NCBI RefSeq assembly: GCF_019443505.1
Contig: NZ_CP080377.1
Location: 930,001-994,000, forward strand
DNA: 64,000 bases
Source of the DNA: Janthinobacterium sp. PAMC25594
GTDB taxonomy: Bacteria; Pseudomonadota; Gammaproteobacteria; Burkholderiales; Burkholderiaceae_D
Direction of reading: 5' to 3'
A program made the translations under genes and the position numbers. Each line of letters opens with the position of its first letter. Within the stretch, counting starts at the first letter, position 1. This document shows, in pieces, positions 44,844 to 55,700 of this stretch. Under the pieces are notes generated by a model. That model saw only the letters and a list, made by a program, of their open reading frames with translations, was not told where the DNA came from and did no database searches.

Positions 44844-46129
44844 GCAGTCCGGGCGGCCAGCGCCGCTTCGGCGTGATCAAGCAGGCTGGCAGGTTCCAGT
44901 TCCTGCTGCATCCGGCGGGCCACCTCGCCGCATGCCAGCTGAACCTCGGGAGCGGCCAGCAGGCGCGCCAGCTGCCGCCGCATGCGCCCGGCCGACAAAC
45001 GCCTGGCCAGCAAGACATCCCCCACGCCGAGCCGTTTGATCCTCCAGCCATTGTCGAACTGGTCGTAGGCGAACGGCACGATCAGCTGCGGGATGCCAGC
45101 GCGGAAAGCGTCCGCGCTGGTGCCGATGCCGCCATGGTGCGCGATGGCCGCCACGCGCGGCAGCAGCGCCGCGAACGGCGCGTGCGCCTGCCACATGACG
45201 TTCGGGGGCAAATGCTGCGGCACTTGCGGCGCATGGGGCGTGAGGAACACGCCGCGCCGTCCCAGCCGCCGCAACACTTCCAGGGCGATGCTGAAATAGC
45301 GCTGCGCGTGCTGGTGGCCGGTACCAGGCGTAAAGACGATGGGCGGCTCGCCCTCGCCCAGAAAGCGTTCCAGCTCCGGCGGCAGCGCCGCAGCGCCATG
45401 CGTGGCGGCGCCGGCGAAACCGGCTTGCACGAAATGCGGCGGCCAGTCCGCCTGCGGGGCGGCGAACCAGGCGGGAAACAGCCCCAGCGAGGCATCGGGC
45501 GCGGCCAGCATGTGCGCAAAAAAATGCGCTTCGGGCGGCAGTCCGTACTGCGCACGCGCGCCGTTCAGGCCGGGCAGCAGCACCGGGTCGACCATGGCGC
45601 GGTGGAGCAGCCGCCACAGGGCCTGGCGCCAGGCCAGCGGCACCCAGGCGGGAATGCGCAGCGAGCCGGCCGCCAGGAAATCATGGCTGCTGCACAGGTT
45701 CGATGGCGCCAGATAGGCCGCGACGATGCGCAGGTGCGGGCGTACTGAGCGTGCCAGGGCGGCCATCGGCACGAGGAAGGGGTGGCACAGCACCACGCAC
45801 TCTTCACCGTCCGGCAAGCCTTGTACCACGTCGCGCACGGCGCCCAGGTGCGGCACGAGGCCGCGCCACACCACGCCCCAGCCCTTGCGCTCATCCCACA
45901 GGCCCGGGTCACCCAGCATGGCCTGCCCCTCTTCCTGCGTGCCGAAGGTGCGATACGGCACACCTGAGGCCAGCGCCGCCGCTTCCTGCCAGGCCGGCAC
46001 CAGCAGCAGCACGCGCCGCCCCCGTTGCCGCAAGCCCTGCGCCAGCGCGACAAACGGCTGTATGTCGCCGCCGGTGCCGTTGCTGGCGACGATGACGAGC
46101 GGCTCCGGCGGGTGGCTGTCGTCAGCCAT
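44840..46129 (-). CDS. UGT-like glycosyltransferase
   Basis: 429 residues from the ATG at 46129, chosen because GGAGG lies just before it. GT-B fold: an N-terminal domain starting VIVASNGTGGDIQPFVALAQG and a C-terminal domain with PIVFTPGTGH, the family signature region AAIAHHGGIGTSADAFRAG, and VPFAYDQFDNGWRI. This resembles GT1/MGT enzymes that glycosylate lipids, macrolides or sterols. The tail overlaps the convergent DUF2145 gene by 4 bp. Confidence 0.88.
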   Translation of the reverse strand: MADDSHPPEPLVIVASNGTGGDIQPFVALAQGLRQRGRRVLLLVPAWQEAAALASGVPYRTFGTQEEGQAMLGDPGLWDERKGWGVVWRGLVPHLGAVRDVVQGLPDGEECVVLCHPFLVPMAALARSVRPHLRIVAAYLAPSNLCSSHDFLAAGSLRIPAWVPLAWRQALWRLLHRAMVDPVLLPGLNGARAQYGLPPEAHFFAHMLAAPDASLGLFPAWFAAPQADWPPHFVQAGFAGAATHGAAALPPELERFLGEGEPPIVFTPGTGHQHAQRYFSIALEVLRRLGRRGVFLTPHAPQVPQHLPPNVMWQAHAPFAALLPRVAAIAHHGGIGTSADAFRAGIPQLIVPFAYDQFDNGWRIKRLGVGDVLLARRLSAGRMRRQLARLLAAPEVQLACGEVARRMQQELEPASLLDHAEAALAARTA

Positions 46130-46279
46130 GCCGCCCTCCGTGCCTGGCGATGGCGTGCAGTGCAACATCAGACAAGAACGTAGGGCGCATGGGAATCTTT
46201 CCTAGTGAAAACATCCAACGATGGTAAGCGATAAAGGTTGGCATTTCAATCAGTATCTGAGCGCCGCTTGACGCCATGG

Positions 46280-46304
46280 CTGCCTGCGATCGCTACGCAG
46301 GCAG
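46280..46304. terminator. hairpin over the stop of the remnant gene
   Basis: CTGCCTGCG and CGCAGGCAG (9-bp perfect stem) with a 7-nt loop that contains the stop codon of the 3' remnant. No T tract on either side, so it is a hairpin with possible terminator role. Confidence 0.4.
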
Positions 46305-46388
46305 TTGCAACATCATGTCCCACTGGTCGATGCCGGGCCCGAAGCCGTCCGGCGTCACCTTCACGGGATTGAAGCCGAAAGTTGCTCC
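46293..46388 (-). pseudogene. C-terminal remnant of an unknown gene
   Basis: About 30 codons ending in a sensible protein tail (FGFNPVKVTPDGFG, then PGIDQWDMML, then a stop) run out of frame under the last codons of the NAD(P)-binding gene. The style fits the end of a complete enzyme such as a GNAT, but nothing upstream in that frame continues it. A deletion that joined the two genes is the likely cause. Confidence 0.45.
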
Positions 46389-47005
46389 GAACTGACGACA
46401 TGCACGCCCGGCGCGCCGGCCAGCGCCGCTTCCAGCAGGGCTTGCGCGATGCGCGGCGCGGGATTGATGCGCCAGCGGCGCGGCAGCACGGGCCCCAGCG
46501 CGCGCAGCAGGCGCAAGGCGGCGCCCTCGCCAGCGCGCGCCACGTCGCGCTCGCCGCCGATCAGGCCCGGGCGCACGTAGGTGAGCGATGCAAAACCCAG
46601 CGGCTCCAGGTCGCGTTCCAGCTCGCCCTTGACGCGGTTGTAGAAGATGCGCGAGCCGGCGTTGGCGCCGGCGGCCGAATTGAGCGCATACGTGCGCGTG
46701 CCCGCCGCCAGCGCCAGACGCGCCACGGCCAGCGGATAATCGTGGTCCACGCGCAAGAACGCCTGCCGCGTGCCGGCCACCTTCATGGTCGTGCCCAGGG
46801 TGCAGATGACGGCGTCGGCCTGCCACCACGGTGCATCGGGCGGCAATTGATCGAAATCAACGAGGGGCGCGTGTAGTTTCGCATGGGGCGGCAAGGCCTT
46901 GCGCACCGGCGCGACGATGGCCGTGACGCGCGCGTCACTCAGCGCCAGGCGCAGCACTTCGCGGCCCACCAGGCCCGTGGCGCCCACAAGCAATAGTTTC
47001 ATCAT
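46361..47005 (-). CDS. NAD(P)-binding epimerase-like protein
   Basis: 214 residues. A Rossmann fold starts at once with LLLVGATGLVGREVLRLAL, followed by DAVICTLGTTMKVAG and YALNSAAGANAGSRIFYNRVKGE, where the YxxxK pair is present. This is the atypical short-chain dehydrogenase group related to HTATIP2/TIP30. The last codons read into a remnant of another gene, so the natural C-terminus may have been altered. It lies 44 bp downstream of arsB on the same strand. Confidence 0.82.
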   Translation of the reverse strand: MMKLLLVGATGLVGREVLRLALSDARVTAIVAPVRKALPPHAKLHAPLVDFDQLPPDAPWWQADAVICTLGTTMKVAGTRQAFLRVDHDYPLAVARLALAAGTRTYALNSAAGANAGSRIFYNRVKGELERDLEPLGFASLTYVRPGLIGGERDVARAGEGAALRLLRALGPVLPRRWRINPAPRIAQALLEAALAGAPGVHVVSSEQLSASIP

Positions 47006-47048
47006 TTCCCAGGAAAAAGTTGCTCACAGTGAGCACCATACACGGAAC

Positions 47049-48329
47049 TCAGGACAAGCGCAGCGCCAGTGCGGCCAGGGTCACCAGCAGCACGGGCACG
47101 GTCAGCACGATGCCGACGCGGAAATAGTATCCCCAGGAAATGTGGATATTCTTGCTGTCGAGCACATGCAGCCACAGCAAGGTGGCCAGGCTGCCGATCG
47201 GCGTGATCTTCGGCCCCAGGTCGCTGCCGATGACGTTGGCGTAAATCATCGCTTCGCGCACGGCCCCCTGCGCCGTCGTCGGGTCGATGGCCAGCGCGCC
47301 CACCAGCACCGTCGGCAAGTTGTTCATCACGGACGACAGCAAGGCCGTCAGCACGCCCGTGCCCATGGCCGCACCCCACACGCCATACTGGGCAAAGTGG
47401 TTCAGCATGCCCGTCAGGTACGCCGTCAAGCCCGCGTTGCGCAAGCCGTACACGACCAGATACATGCCCAGTGAAAAGACGACGATATGCCACGGCGCAT
47501 GACGGATCACATGACGCGTGGAAATCACATGGCCCTTGCCCGCCACACCCAGCAGCAGCGCGGCGCCCACGGCGGCGATCAGGCTGATGGGCACGCCCAG
47601 GTGTTCCTGCGAGAAAAAGCCCACCAGCAGCAGCGCCAGCACCAGCCAGCCGGCGCGGAAGGTGGACAAGTCGCGGATGGCGGCGTCCGGGCGCTTCAGT
47701 TGCGAGGCATCGTAATCGCGCGGGATATCCTGGCGGAAGAAGAGCAGCAAGACGCCCAGGGTGGCGGCCACGGCGACGACGTTGACGGGCACCATCACGG
47801 ACGCATACCGGGCAAAGCCGATCTTGAAATAGTCGGCCGAGACGATATTGACCAGATTCGATACCACCAGCGGCAGGCTGGCCGTGTCCGCAATAAAGCC
47901 GGCCGCCATCACATAGGCCAGGGTGGCTTTGGCGGAAAATTTCAATGCCCGCAGCATGGCGATGACGATGGGCGTCAATATCAGCGCGGCGCCGTCGTTG
48001 GCGAACACGGCGGACACCAGCGCGCCCAGCAAGACCAGCAGCACGAACAGTTTCCTGCCGCTGCCGCCGCCCCAGCGCGCCACGTGCAAGGCGGCCCATT
48101 CGAAAAAACCGGCCGCGTCCAGCAGCAGGCTGATGATGATCACGGCGATGAAGGTACCGGTGGCGTTCCACACGATATGCCAGACGACGGGAATGTCGCC
48201 CCAGTGGATGACGCCGGCCAGCAAGGCGACACCAGCACCGATGACGGCGCTCCAGCCGATGCCCAGGCCACGCGGCTGCCAGATGACCAGGGTTAATGTG
48301 GCGAGAAAGATCAGGAAAGCGGTCAGCAT
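47049..48329 (-). CDS. arsB: arsenite efflux pump ArsB
   Basis: 426 residues from the ATG at 48329, about the length of E. coli ArsB (429). It reads like ArsB throughout: [91 protein letters not shown] and [20 protein letters not shown]. It expels arsenite and antimonite using the proton gradient. There is no arsR, arsC or arsA in the window, so it is an orphan. A dyad and a direct repeat lie upstream. Confidence 0.93.
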   Translation of the reverse strand: MLTAFLIFLATLTLVIWQPRGLGIGWSAVIGAGVALLAGVIHWGDIPVVWHIVWNATGTFIAVIIISLLLDAAGFFEWAALHVARWGGGSGRKLFVLLVLLGALVSAVFANDGAALILTPIVIAMLRALKFSAKATLAYVMAAGFIADTASLPLVVSNLVNIVSADYFKIGFARYASVMVPVNVVAVAATLGVLLLFFRQDIPRDYDASQLKRPDAAIRDLSTFRAGWLVLALLLVGFFSQEHLGVPISLIAAVGAALLLGVAGKGHVISTRHVIRHAPWHIVVFSLGMYLVVYGLRNAGLTAYLTGMLNHFAQYGVWGAAMGTGVLTALLSSVMNNLPTVLVGALAIDPTTAQGAVREAMIYANVIGSDLGPKITPIGSLATLLWLHVLDSKNIHISWGYYFRVGIVLTVPVLLVTLAALALRLS

Positions 48330-48389
48330 GCGGCGAGGTTCCGGATAAGGCGGCAAGGCGCGCAATCGCGCCTGGGCTGGTGAATGGAT

Positions 48390-48440
48390 GCAATGATTCC
48401 ATAATACTGGAAATATCAAATAGAATCAAAGCAATGATTC
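48390..48440. promoter_or_regulatory. direct repeat and dyad upstream of arsB
   Basis: GCAATGATTC occurs at 48390-48399 and 48431-48440, 41 bp apart. The second copy is also half of a dyad GAATCA-N6-TGATTC (48423-48440). They lie in the AT-rich 133-bp gap before arsB and could be repressor sites. Confidence 0.45.
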
Positions 48441-48462
48441 ACCTGCCAGGCCGTCGCTGCAG

Positions 48463-51225
48463 TTACTCGGATAGCTGCACCGCCTTTTTATCGAAGATGA
48501 ACCAGCTGGTATCGACCTTGACGAGCAGCTTGGTCGGCGACAAATATTCGGCCGTCACGGAAACGGCATTGCAGTCTTCCTTCAAGACGATCAGGCTGGC
48601 CAGGGAATTGCTGCGTATATTGGTCTTGTACGCGGTGTGGTATTGCTCAGGTTCGCCTGCCGGCCATGTCAGTTGCGCGTTCTTGGCCACCTTGGACATT
48701 TTTTCCGGCGCCGCATACTTTCCGTCATAGCCGTGATAGTTGACGCAGACGCTGACGCCATCGCCCGCATTGACCTTGAATTCACGCGCCCCGATGTCCA
48801 CCGGCGCCACCAGCGTCTGGTAGTTCATCTGCCAGCGGCGCTTGGTCGCACTCTGCGCCCAATCGTAAATCAGGGCCACGCCTGCCTTGGCGTTATAGGC
48901 GACAGTACGCACCGCCCCTTGCAGCAAGGGGGTCCAAGCCCACGTATTTTCGTCGAGGCTGCGGTAAGCGGCCGTGGCGTCCCCGGTGGCAACCGACCAG
49001 TCGCTAGTCTCGGCCGCATAAAAATTGATCAGCCTGCCATGTGGCTGCGTATAAAACCGCGGCGCGCCCGGCGCAACGGGGTTTGCCGTCGACTCGGCCT
49101 GGCCTATGCCGGCGTTGTTATACCCTGCCCCCGCATCGAACGTCAGCGCATTCTTGTAGCGCGTGGAACGCCTTATCAGCTGCTCCGGCACGCTGCCAAA
49201 ATCATCATAGATGCCGCCGGAAATGAAAATACTCTTGCCTTTTGACACAAAGGTAAAGGCATTGTTGTCCGCATGGCTATGGTTGATCGCGCCAAGACGG
49301 CTGGAACGGAAAAACAGGCTCGAGCGCTGCGGATCGGCCGTATCGGAGTGCATGGCAACCACACCCGCATCCTCGAACAGATACGTGCGCTTCAATGCGG
49401 GAAGCACGGCGGGTTCAACGGGCGGCCTGAGTGCTGTCAGGAAATAATGCTGGAAGGGCAAGGCCAGCGACTGGGTCTGCTCAATATGGTCACGGTAATA
49501 CCATTCGTCGACAGGATTTTGCGATACCTGGGCGAACAGGCGGTAGGAGTCCCAGGCATAGGATGCATAATGTCCCGTGTGGTTGCTACCGTCGCCGAAT
49601 GCGCTGCGCACCTTGCTCGATCGATCCCGCACCGTGTGCGCATGGAAATTGTCACCAAACTGCCGCAGCGCGGGGATACGGCTGATATCCACGTTGGCCA
49701 TCAACAGATACGAGGCCATGGCCGGCGCATAGGAGTTGAGCGCGTACCACGCATAACTGACGCTGTTGCCAAACGCGCTGTCCGTGCCGCCGCCCCACGT
49801 GCCGGAACTCGTGATCAGCGTTTCCCAGGCGGCGGAGAAACGGTCAAACGGCGCCAGCGGCTTGTTGTTGGCATCGCAGGACTTGTCATATTGCGCGCCC
49901 TGTTCAAACGTCACATCGCCGAGCGGTCCCTGACCGACGGCGCCAGCCGACAGCATCAGGGTTTGCACCGCATAGTAGGCGGAGGCCAGGACATGGGAGT
50001 CATACGGATTGGCGCGCAAACCTGCCTCCATCTTGTACATCAAGGGATTGAGCCGTGCGTTGATCGCATTGATGAGCACATAGCGGTCCGCCCCGGTCAT
50101 ATTGTAGTAAAGCATGTCCAAGCCTTGCGCCAGGGCGACCATGATCTGCATGTTGGCCTGATCCTGCTGGCATTCGCCGCTCACGCCGTCCGGCGCCCAG
50201 CTGGCCAGTTGCAGCAGGCGGGCAATGGCCTGCGCGTGATAGCGCTGGTCGCCCTTGACCAGCGCCGCCACGGCCAGCCGCTCTATTCCCTGCGCCGCCC
50301 TGAACGATGCGTCCTCGATAGTGCTTGCCCCCTGGCCGGCGGTGGGCTCTGCAGGCATGACGTATTGTTCATTGGCCAATACCTGCTCCGCCTCGGCCAG
50401 ATACGTTTCGTAGGAGGCTGCCAGGGGACTTGCCTGCACGGCGGCGTGGATGGCCGACATTTGCATGACTTGGCCATTCGCCGCCAGCGGAATCAGCCGT
50501 GGATGCAAACGCTGTCCGATCCTGGCCACGACTTCGGCAGCGGTGGGCAGGTCGGGCAGGTTGTCGACAGCATTGCCATCGAAATGAAAACGCCGGACCT
50601 CGCCGGACCTGCTTTGGCCGCCCGGCAGGCGATACTCCACCTGCCACGTGTACAGCCCCGTTTCGTTCAACAACTCGGGAAGAATCAGCGACGTGCGCGT
50701 CGTGGTAATGCGCAATGGGCTCTTTCCACTGGGAAAATTGACCGTCAAGACCATTTCTGCGACGTCATAAACATCAGGCCAGACAAACACGGGATTGCGC
50801 ACTTTCACGGACGTACAGTCGCGCGGCTCGATGCGGGCATACTCATGCTCCACGACAAAATCGGCTTCCTGTACGGGTTTGCAGCCGGCCGCGTACGATT
50901 CAGGAATATAGTCCTTGTCCAGCACCACCCCGGCAGACAGTTCGATGGTGCGCGTGGCCGTTTCCGGCTCGCCGGGAGTGCTGGCAGTCAAGGTATGGCG
51001 CAGCGTGGAAGCATCGCCAGCGGCATAACTGACGATCTGGCTGTTGCCGCTGACCGGCACGCCATTCAGCGTGACCGTGGCGGCCCCGCTCACCTCCCAG
51101 TACAGGCGCACAGGCTGGCCTTCCACCACCTTCAGGTGATCGGCATCGAATGCCAGGATCGTGGGCGCAGCGTGCGCTGCGCCTATGCAAACAGATAACA
51201 ATAGCGCGACATGGGGCTGACGCAT
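48463..51225 (-). CDS. secreted heparinase II/III-type polysaccharide lyase
   Basis: 920 residues from the ATG at 51225, with AAGGAG 5 nt ahead and a signal peptide ending AAHAA. An N-terminal beta-sandwich region (about 20-210) is followed by an alpha-helical toroid (about 220-560; SFRAAQGIERLAVAALVKG, YNMTGADRYVLINAIN, VLASAYYAVQTLML), then the heparinase II/III beta domain. That domain has the key HSHADNNAFTFVSKGKSIF motif near residue 650, which carries the metal/catalytic His. Lyases of this type cut acidic polysaccharides such as alginate, heparin or ulvan-like polymers. No partner enzymes or TonB receptor are nearby, so the substrate is open. Confidence 0.87.
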   Translation of the reverse strand: MRQPHVALLLSVCIGAAHAAPTILAFDADHLKVVEGQPVRLYWEVSGAATVTLNGVPVSGNSQIVSYAAGDASTLRHTLTASTPGEPETATRTIELSAGVVLDKDYIPESYAAGCKPVQEADFVVEHEYARIEPRDCTSVKVRNPVFVWPDVYDVAEMVLTVNFPSGKSPLRITTTRTSLILPELLNETGLYTWQVEYRLPGGQSRSGEVRRFHFDGNAVDNLPDLPTAAEVVARIGQRLHPRLIPLAANGQVMQMSAIHAAVQASPLAASYETYLAEAEQVLANEQYVMPAEPTAGQGASTIEDASFRAAQGIERLAVAALVKGDQRYHAQAIARLLQLASWAPDGVSGECQQDQANMQIMVALAQGLDMLYYNMTGADRYVLINAINARLNPLMYKMEAGLRANPYDSHVLASAYYAVQTLMLSAGAVGQGPLGDVTFEQGAQYDKSCDANNKPLAPFDRFSAAWETLITSSGTWGGGTDSAFGNSVSYAWYALNSYAPAMASYLLMANVDISRIPALRQFGDNFHAHTVRDRSSKVRSAFGDGSNHTGHYASYAWDSYRLFAQVSQNPVDEWYYRDHIEQTQSLALPFQHYFLTALRPPVEPAVLPALKRTYLFEDAGVVAMHSDTADPQRSSLFFRSSRLGAINHSHADNNAFTFVSKGKSIFISGGIYDDFGSVPEQLIRRSTRYKNALTFDAGAGYNNAGIGQAESTANPVAPGAPRFYTQPHGRLINFYAAETSDWSVATGDATAAYRSLDENTWAWTPLLQGAVRTVAYNAKAGVALIYDWAQSATKRRWQMNYQTLVAPVDIGAREFKVNAGDGVSVCVNYHGYDGKYAAPEKMSKVAKNAQLTWPAGEPEQYHTAYKTNIRSNSLASLIVLKEDCNAVSVTAEYLSPTKLLVKVDTSWFIFDKKAVQLSE

Positions 51226-51391
51226 GCAGACTCCTTTTGAATGGTGGACCAGGAAATACACCATCCCGCATCGAATACAGAGGAATAGTGATGCTATTTC
51301 AATAATAACACCAAAGCGGTAATACACTTGCTATTTTGAAATCATTCCATGCTCCATACACGTGCCCGATGCATTGCGATGACGAATTCAC

Positions 51392-52765
51392 CTACTCCTC
51401 CAGCCCTCCCCCCAGCGCCTTGTACAGGGCCACGGCCGACTTGAACTGGTCGCGCCGCGCGTCGAGCAGGGCTTGCTGCGCCGCATACGACTGGCGCTGC
51501 GCGTCGAGCAATTCCAGCCGGCTGTCCTGCCCCGCGTCGTAGCGCAGCTGCGACAGGCGCTGGCGTTGGCGCGCCGCCACCACCACGCGTTCTTGCGCAT
51601 CGATCTGCTGCGCATATGTGGCGCCGCCGGCCAGGCCGTCGCGCACTTCGCGGAAGGCCGTCTGGATCGCCTGCTCGTATTGCAGCACGGCCACGTCCTT
51701 GCGCAGCCGCGACAGCTGCAGTTCCGCGCGCAGCTGGCCGCCCTGGAACAGCGGTTGCGTCACTTGCGGCGCAAACGACCAGCTGCGCGCGCTGCCACGG
51801 AACAGGTCGCCGAGTTCCGGACTGGCCAGGCCCAGCGACGCCGTCAGCGACAGACGGGGGAAGAAGGCGGCGCGGGCGGCGCCGATTTCCGCGTTCGCCG
51901 CCACCAGCGCATATTCGGCTTGCAAGATATCGGGCCGGCGCGCCAGCAAGTCCGACGGCAAGCCGGGCGGCAGCTGCGTCAGCACGGGCTGACCATCGAG
52001 CGGCCGGCCAGCGGGCAAATCGGCCGGCAACGGCGCACCGAGCAGCAATTCCAGGTTGTTGCGCGCCAATAAGCTGGCCCGGACGCGCGCCTGCACGTCC
52101 GCTTCCGCCGTCGCCGCCTGCCCTTCCGCTTGCGCCACGTCCAGGCCGCTGCCCTGCTGCGCGCCATGCAGGCGCTGCGTCAGGACCAGCGCCTGGCGCC
52201 AGTCAAGCAGGGTTTGCCGCGCCAGCGCCAGCTGTTCCTCGGCCAGCCGCTGCTCCAGGTAGGCGTCGGCCACGCCGCCGATCAGGGCCATGCGCGCGGC
52301 GCGCTGGCCCTGCTGCGTGGCCAGGTAGCGGGCAAACGCCGCGTCCGACAGCGAACGCAGGCGGCCGAACAGGTCGATCTCGAATGCGCTCATGGCGATG
52401 CCGGCCGTGAACGTGTTTTGAAGCCTGGCATCGGCGCCGCGCTGGCGCACGCCGCCCGCATTCGCGCCGACGGCCGGATAGCGGCCCGCATCCTGGATCT
52501 GATACTGGGCCCGCACGGCTTCCACGTTGAGGGACGCCACGCGCAAGTCGCGGTTGTTTTCCAGCGCGATGTCGACCAGGCGCTGCAGGCGTAGGTCGAG
52601 CAGCATCTGGCGCCAGCCCAGGTCGGCCGCGGTGTCGGCCGTGGCTGGCGCGAAGGCCTCGCCATAAGCGGCAGGGATGGGCGGCGCCGGCTTGACCAGC
52701 GGCGGCGTCAATGAACACGCCGACAGGGCCAGCGCGGCCAGCGGTGTGAGAAAAAATAAACGCAT
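51392..52765 (-). CDS. RND efflux outer-membrane channel lipoprotein (OprM/NodT family)
   Basis: 457 residues. A lipoprotein signal ends at LSAC. Two repeated outer-membrane-efflux halves follow, each with coiled-coil helices and short barrel strands (LVDIALENNRDLRVASLNVEA, GSARSWSFAPQVTQPLFQGG, LRYDAGQDSRLELLDAQR). It is the exit duct for the tripartite pump encoded just upstream, with which it overlaps by one base (TAATG). Confidence 0.93.
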   Translation of the reverse strand: MRLFFLTPLAALALSACSLTPPLVKPAPPIPAAYGEAFAPATADTAADLGWRQMLLDLRLQRLVDIALENNRDLRVASLNVEAVRAQYQIQDAGRYPAVGANAGGVRQRGADARLQNTFTAGIAMSAFEIDLFGRLRSLSDAAFARYLATQQGQRAARMALIGGVADAYLEQRLAEEQLALARQTLLDWRQALVLTQRLHGAQQGSGLDVAQAEGQAATAEADVQARVRASLLARNNLELLLGAPLPADLPAGRPLDGQPVLTQLPPGLPSDLLARRPDILQAEYALVAANAEIGAARAAFFPRLSLTASLGLASPELGDLFRGSARSWSFAPQVTQPLFQGGQLRAELQLSRLRKDVAVLQYEQAIQTAFREVRDGLAGGATYAQQIDAQERVVVAARQRQRLSQLRYDAGQDSRLELLDAQRQSYAAQQALLDARRDQFKSAVALYKALGGGLEE

Positions 52766-55700
52766 TACGACTCTCCTTCCACCGCTTTAACCGCAGTGTG
52801 ATTATTGCGTTTCTTGAAGTACGTGCCCATCTTGTCGACGGCGCCCAGCACCACGACAAAGAACACGGGCACGAAAAACACGGCCAGCACGGTGGCGGTG
52901 ATCATGCCGCCGAACACGCCCGTGCCGATCGCGTGCTGCGTCTCGGCGCTGGCGCCCGTGGCCAGCATCAGCGGCACCACGCCCAGCGCGAACGCCAATG
53001 ACGTCATCAAAATCGGACGCAAGCGCAAGCGGGCCGCTTCCACCGTCGCCTCGACCAGTCCGCGCCCTTGCGCCTGCAACTGGCGCGCATATTCGACGAT
53101 CAAAATGGCATTCTTCGCCGACAGGCCGATGATCGTGATCATGCCCACCTTGAAGAACACGTCGTTCGGCATGCCGCGCACCATCACGGCCAGCACGGCG
53201 CCCAACAGGCCCAAAGGCACCACCAGCATCACGGAGACGGGGATCGACCAGCTTTCATACAAGGCCGCCAGCACGAGGAAGACCACCAGCATCGACAGCG
53301 CCATCAGCATCGGCGCTTGCGACGCTGATTCCTTCTCTTGCAGCGACTGTCCCGTCCACGCCAGCGCGAAGCCCGGCGGCAGCTGTTTCACGAGCCGCTC
53401 CATTTCCAGCATGGCGTCGCCGCTGGATACGCCGGGCGCGGCGCTGCCGGAAATGCGCGCCGCCGGATAGCCCTGGTAGCGCACCAGTTGCAGCGGCGAC
53501 TCGCTCCACACGGGGCGCACCAGCTCACCCAGGGCCACCATGCCGCCCGCGTTATTGCGAATGCGCAAGGCCAGCACGTCGTTGAGCTGCATGCGCGACG
53601 GCGCGTCGGCCTGGATGATCACCTGCTGCATGCGGCCCGCGTTCGGGAAATCGTTGACATAGGTCGAGCCCATGGCCGCCGTCAGCATGTCGGCAATCGC
53701 TGTAAATGACACGCCCAATGCCTCGGCCTTGGTGCGGTCGATATCGAGGCGCACGCTGGCGCCGGGCGGCAAGCCGTCCGGATACACGCCCGCCACCTTG
53801 CCGCTTTGCGCGGCCAGTCCCAGCAACTGGTTCTGCGCCGCCTGCAGGGCGTTGACACCCTGGCTGGCGCGGTCTTGCAGGCGCATCGAAAAGCCGGACG
53901 AGTTGCCCAGTTCATCGATGGCGGGCGGCATCAGGCTCATGATCACGCCCTCCTTCGCCTGCGACATGGCGGCCTGCGCCAGCGCCACTTCTTCCTGCGC
54001 CGTGGCGCCGTTGCGCTGTTTCCAGTCCTTCAGCATGGTGAAGGCCAGGCCCGCGTTCGGTCCCGCGCCGGAAAAGCTGAAGCCGAGGATCGACTGGTTC
54101 ACCTCAATGCCGGGCCGCGTGGCCACGTGCTGCTCGTACAATTTGACGACATCGAGCGTGCGCTCCATGGTGGCGTCCGATGGCAACTGGATCGAGGTAA
54201 TGAAATAGCCCTGGTCTTCTTCCGGCAAAAAGGCCGACGGCAGCTGCATGAAGGCCACGCCCAGCACCGCGACGATGGCGCCATACACCACCATTGAACG
54301 GCCGGCGCGTTTCAGCATCGCCACCACGCCCTGTTCATAGCGGGCCGTCATGCGGTCAAACTGGCGGTCGAACCACAGGAAGAAGCCCTTCTTGTCATGA
54401 TCGTGCGGACCAATCGGTTTCAACATGGTGGCGCACAGTGCCGGCGTCAGGGTGAGTGCCAAAAACGCCGAGAACAAAATCGACACGGCCATCGCCAGGG
54501 TGAACTGGCGGTAGATGGCGCCCACGGAACCGCTGGCCAGCGCCATCGGGATGAACACGGCCGTCAGCACCAGCGTGATGCCCACGACCGCCCCCGTGAT
54601 TTCGCGCATGGCTTTCGACGTCGCTTCCTTCGGCGACAGGCCTTCGGTGGCCATCAGGCGCTCGACGGCTTCCACCACGACGATGGCGTCATCGACGATG
54701 ATGCCGATGGCCAGCACCATGCCGAACATGGTCAGCACGTTGATGGAATAGCCGGCCAGCAGCATCACGGTAAAAGTGCCCATCAGGGCGATCGGCGCGA
54801 CGATGGCGGGAATCAGGGTGTAGCGTATCTTTTGCAGGAACAGATACATGACGAGGAAGACCAGCACCATCGCCTCCAGCAGCGTGACAATCACCTTTTC
54901 AATCGAGATTTTCACGAACGGCGCCGTATCGAACGGCACCGAATACTTGATCCCGGCCGGCATGGTATGGGCCAGTTCGGCCATGCGCGCGCGCACGGCG
55001 GCGGCCGTCTGCACGGCGTTGGCGCCCGGCGACAGCATGATGGCGGCACCCGACGCGGCTTGCCCGTTTTCGCGGATGCTGAAATTGAAGCTTTGCGCGC
55101 CCAGCGCCACTTTCGCCACGTCGCCGATGGTCACTTTCGAGCCATCCGCATTCGCCCGTAGCACGATGGCGGCAAATTCGGCCGGGGTTTGCAGCTGGCC
55201 CTGCACCGTCAGCGGAATCGTCACGCGCTGGCCATGCACGGCGGGCGAATCGCCGAGGCGGCCCGGCGCGATCTGCGCATTCTGCTGCGCGATGGCGGCC
55301 GTCAGCTCGCCCATGGCGATGTTGTACGACACCAGCTTGGCCGGATCGACCCAGATGCGCATGGCCCGCTCGGAGCCGAACAGCTGCACCTTGCCCACGC
55401 CGGGAATGCGGCGCAGTTCTTCCGTCACGTTGCGCGCCAGGTAGTCGCCCAGCGCCACTTCGTCATGCTGGCCAGTCTCGGAAATCAGGCTGACGATCAT
55501 CAGGAAACCGGACGATGCCGATTCCACCGTCAAGCCATTTTGCCGCACAGCCTGCGGCAGGCGCGGTTCGATGGCTTTCAGGCGGTTTTGCACGTCCACC
55601 TGCGCCATTTCCGGATCCGTGCCGGGCTGGAAGGTGACGCTGATCGAGGCCGAACCCGAGGTATCGGTGGACGACTCGAAATACAGCAGGTGCTTGACGC

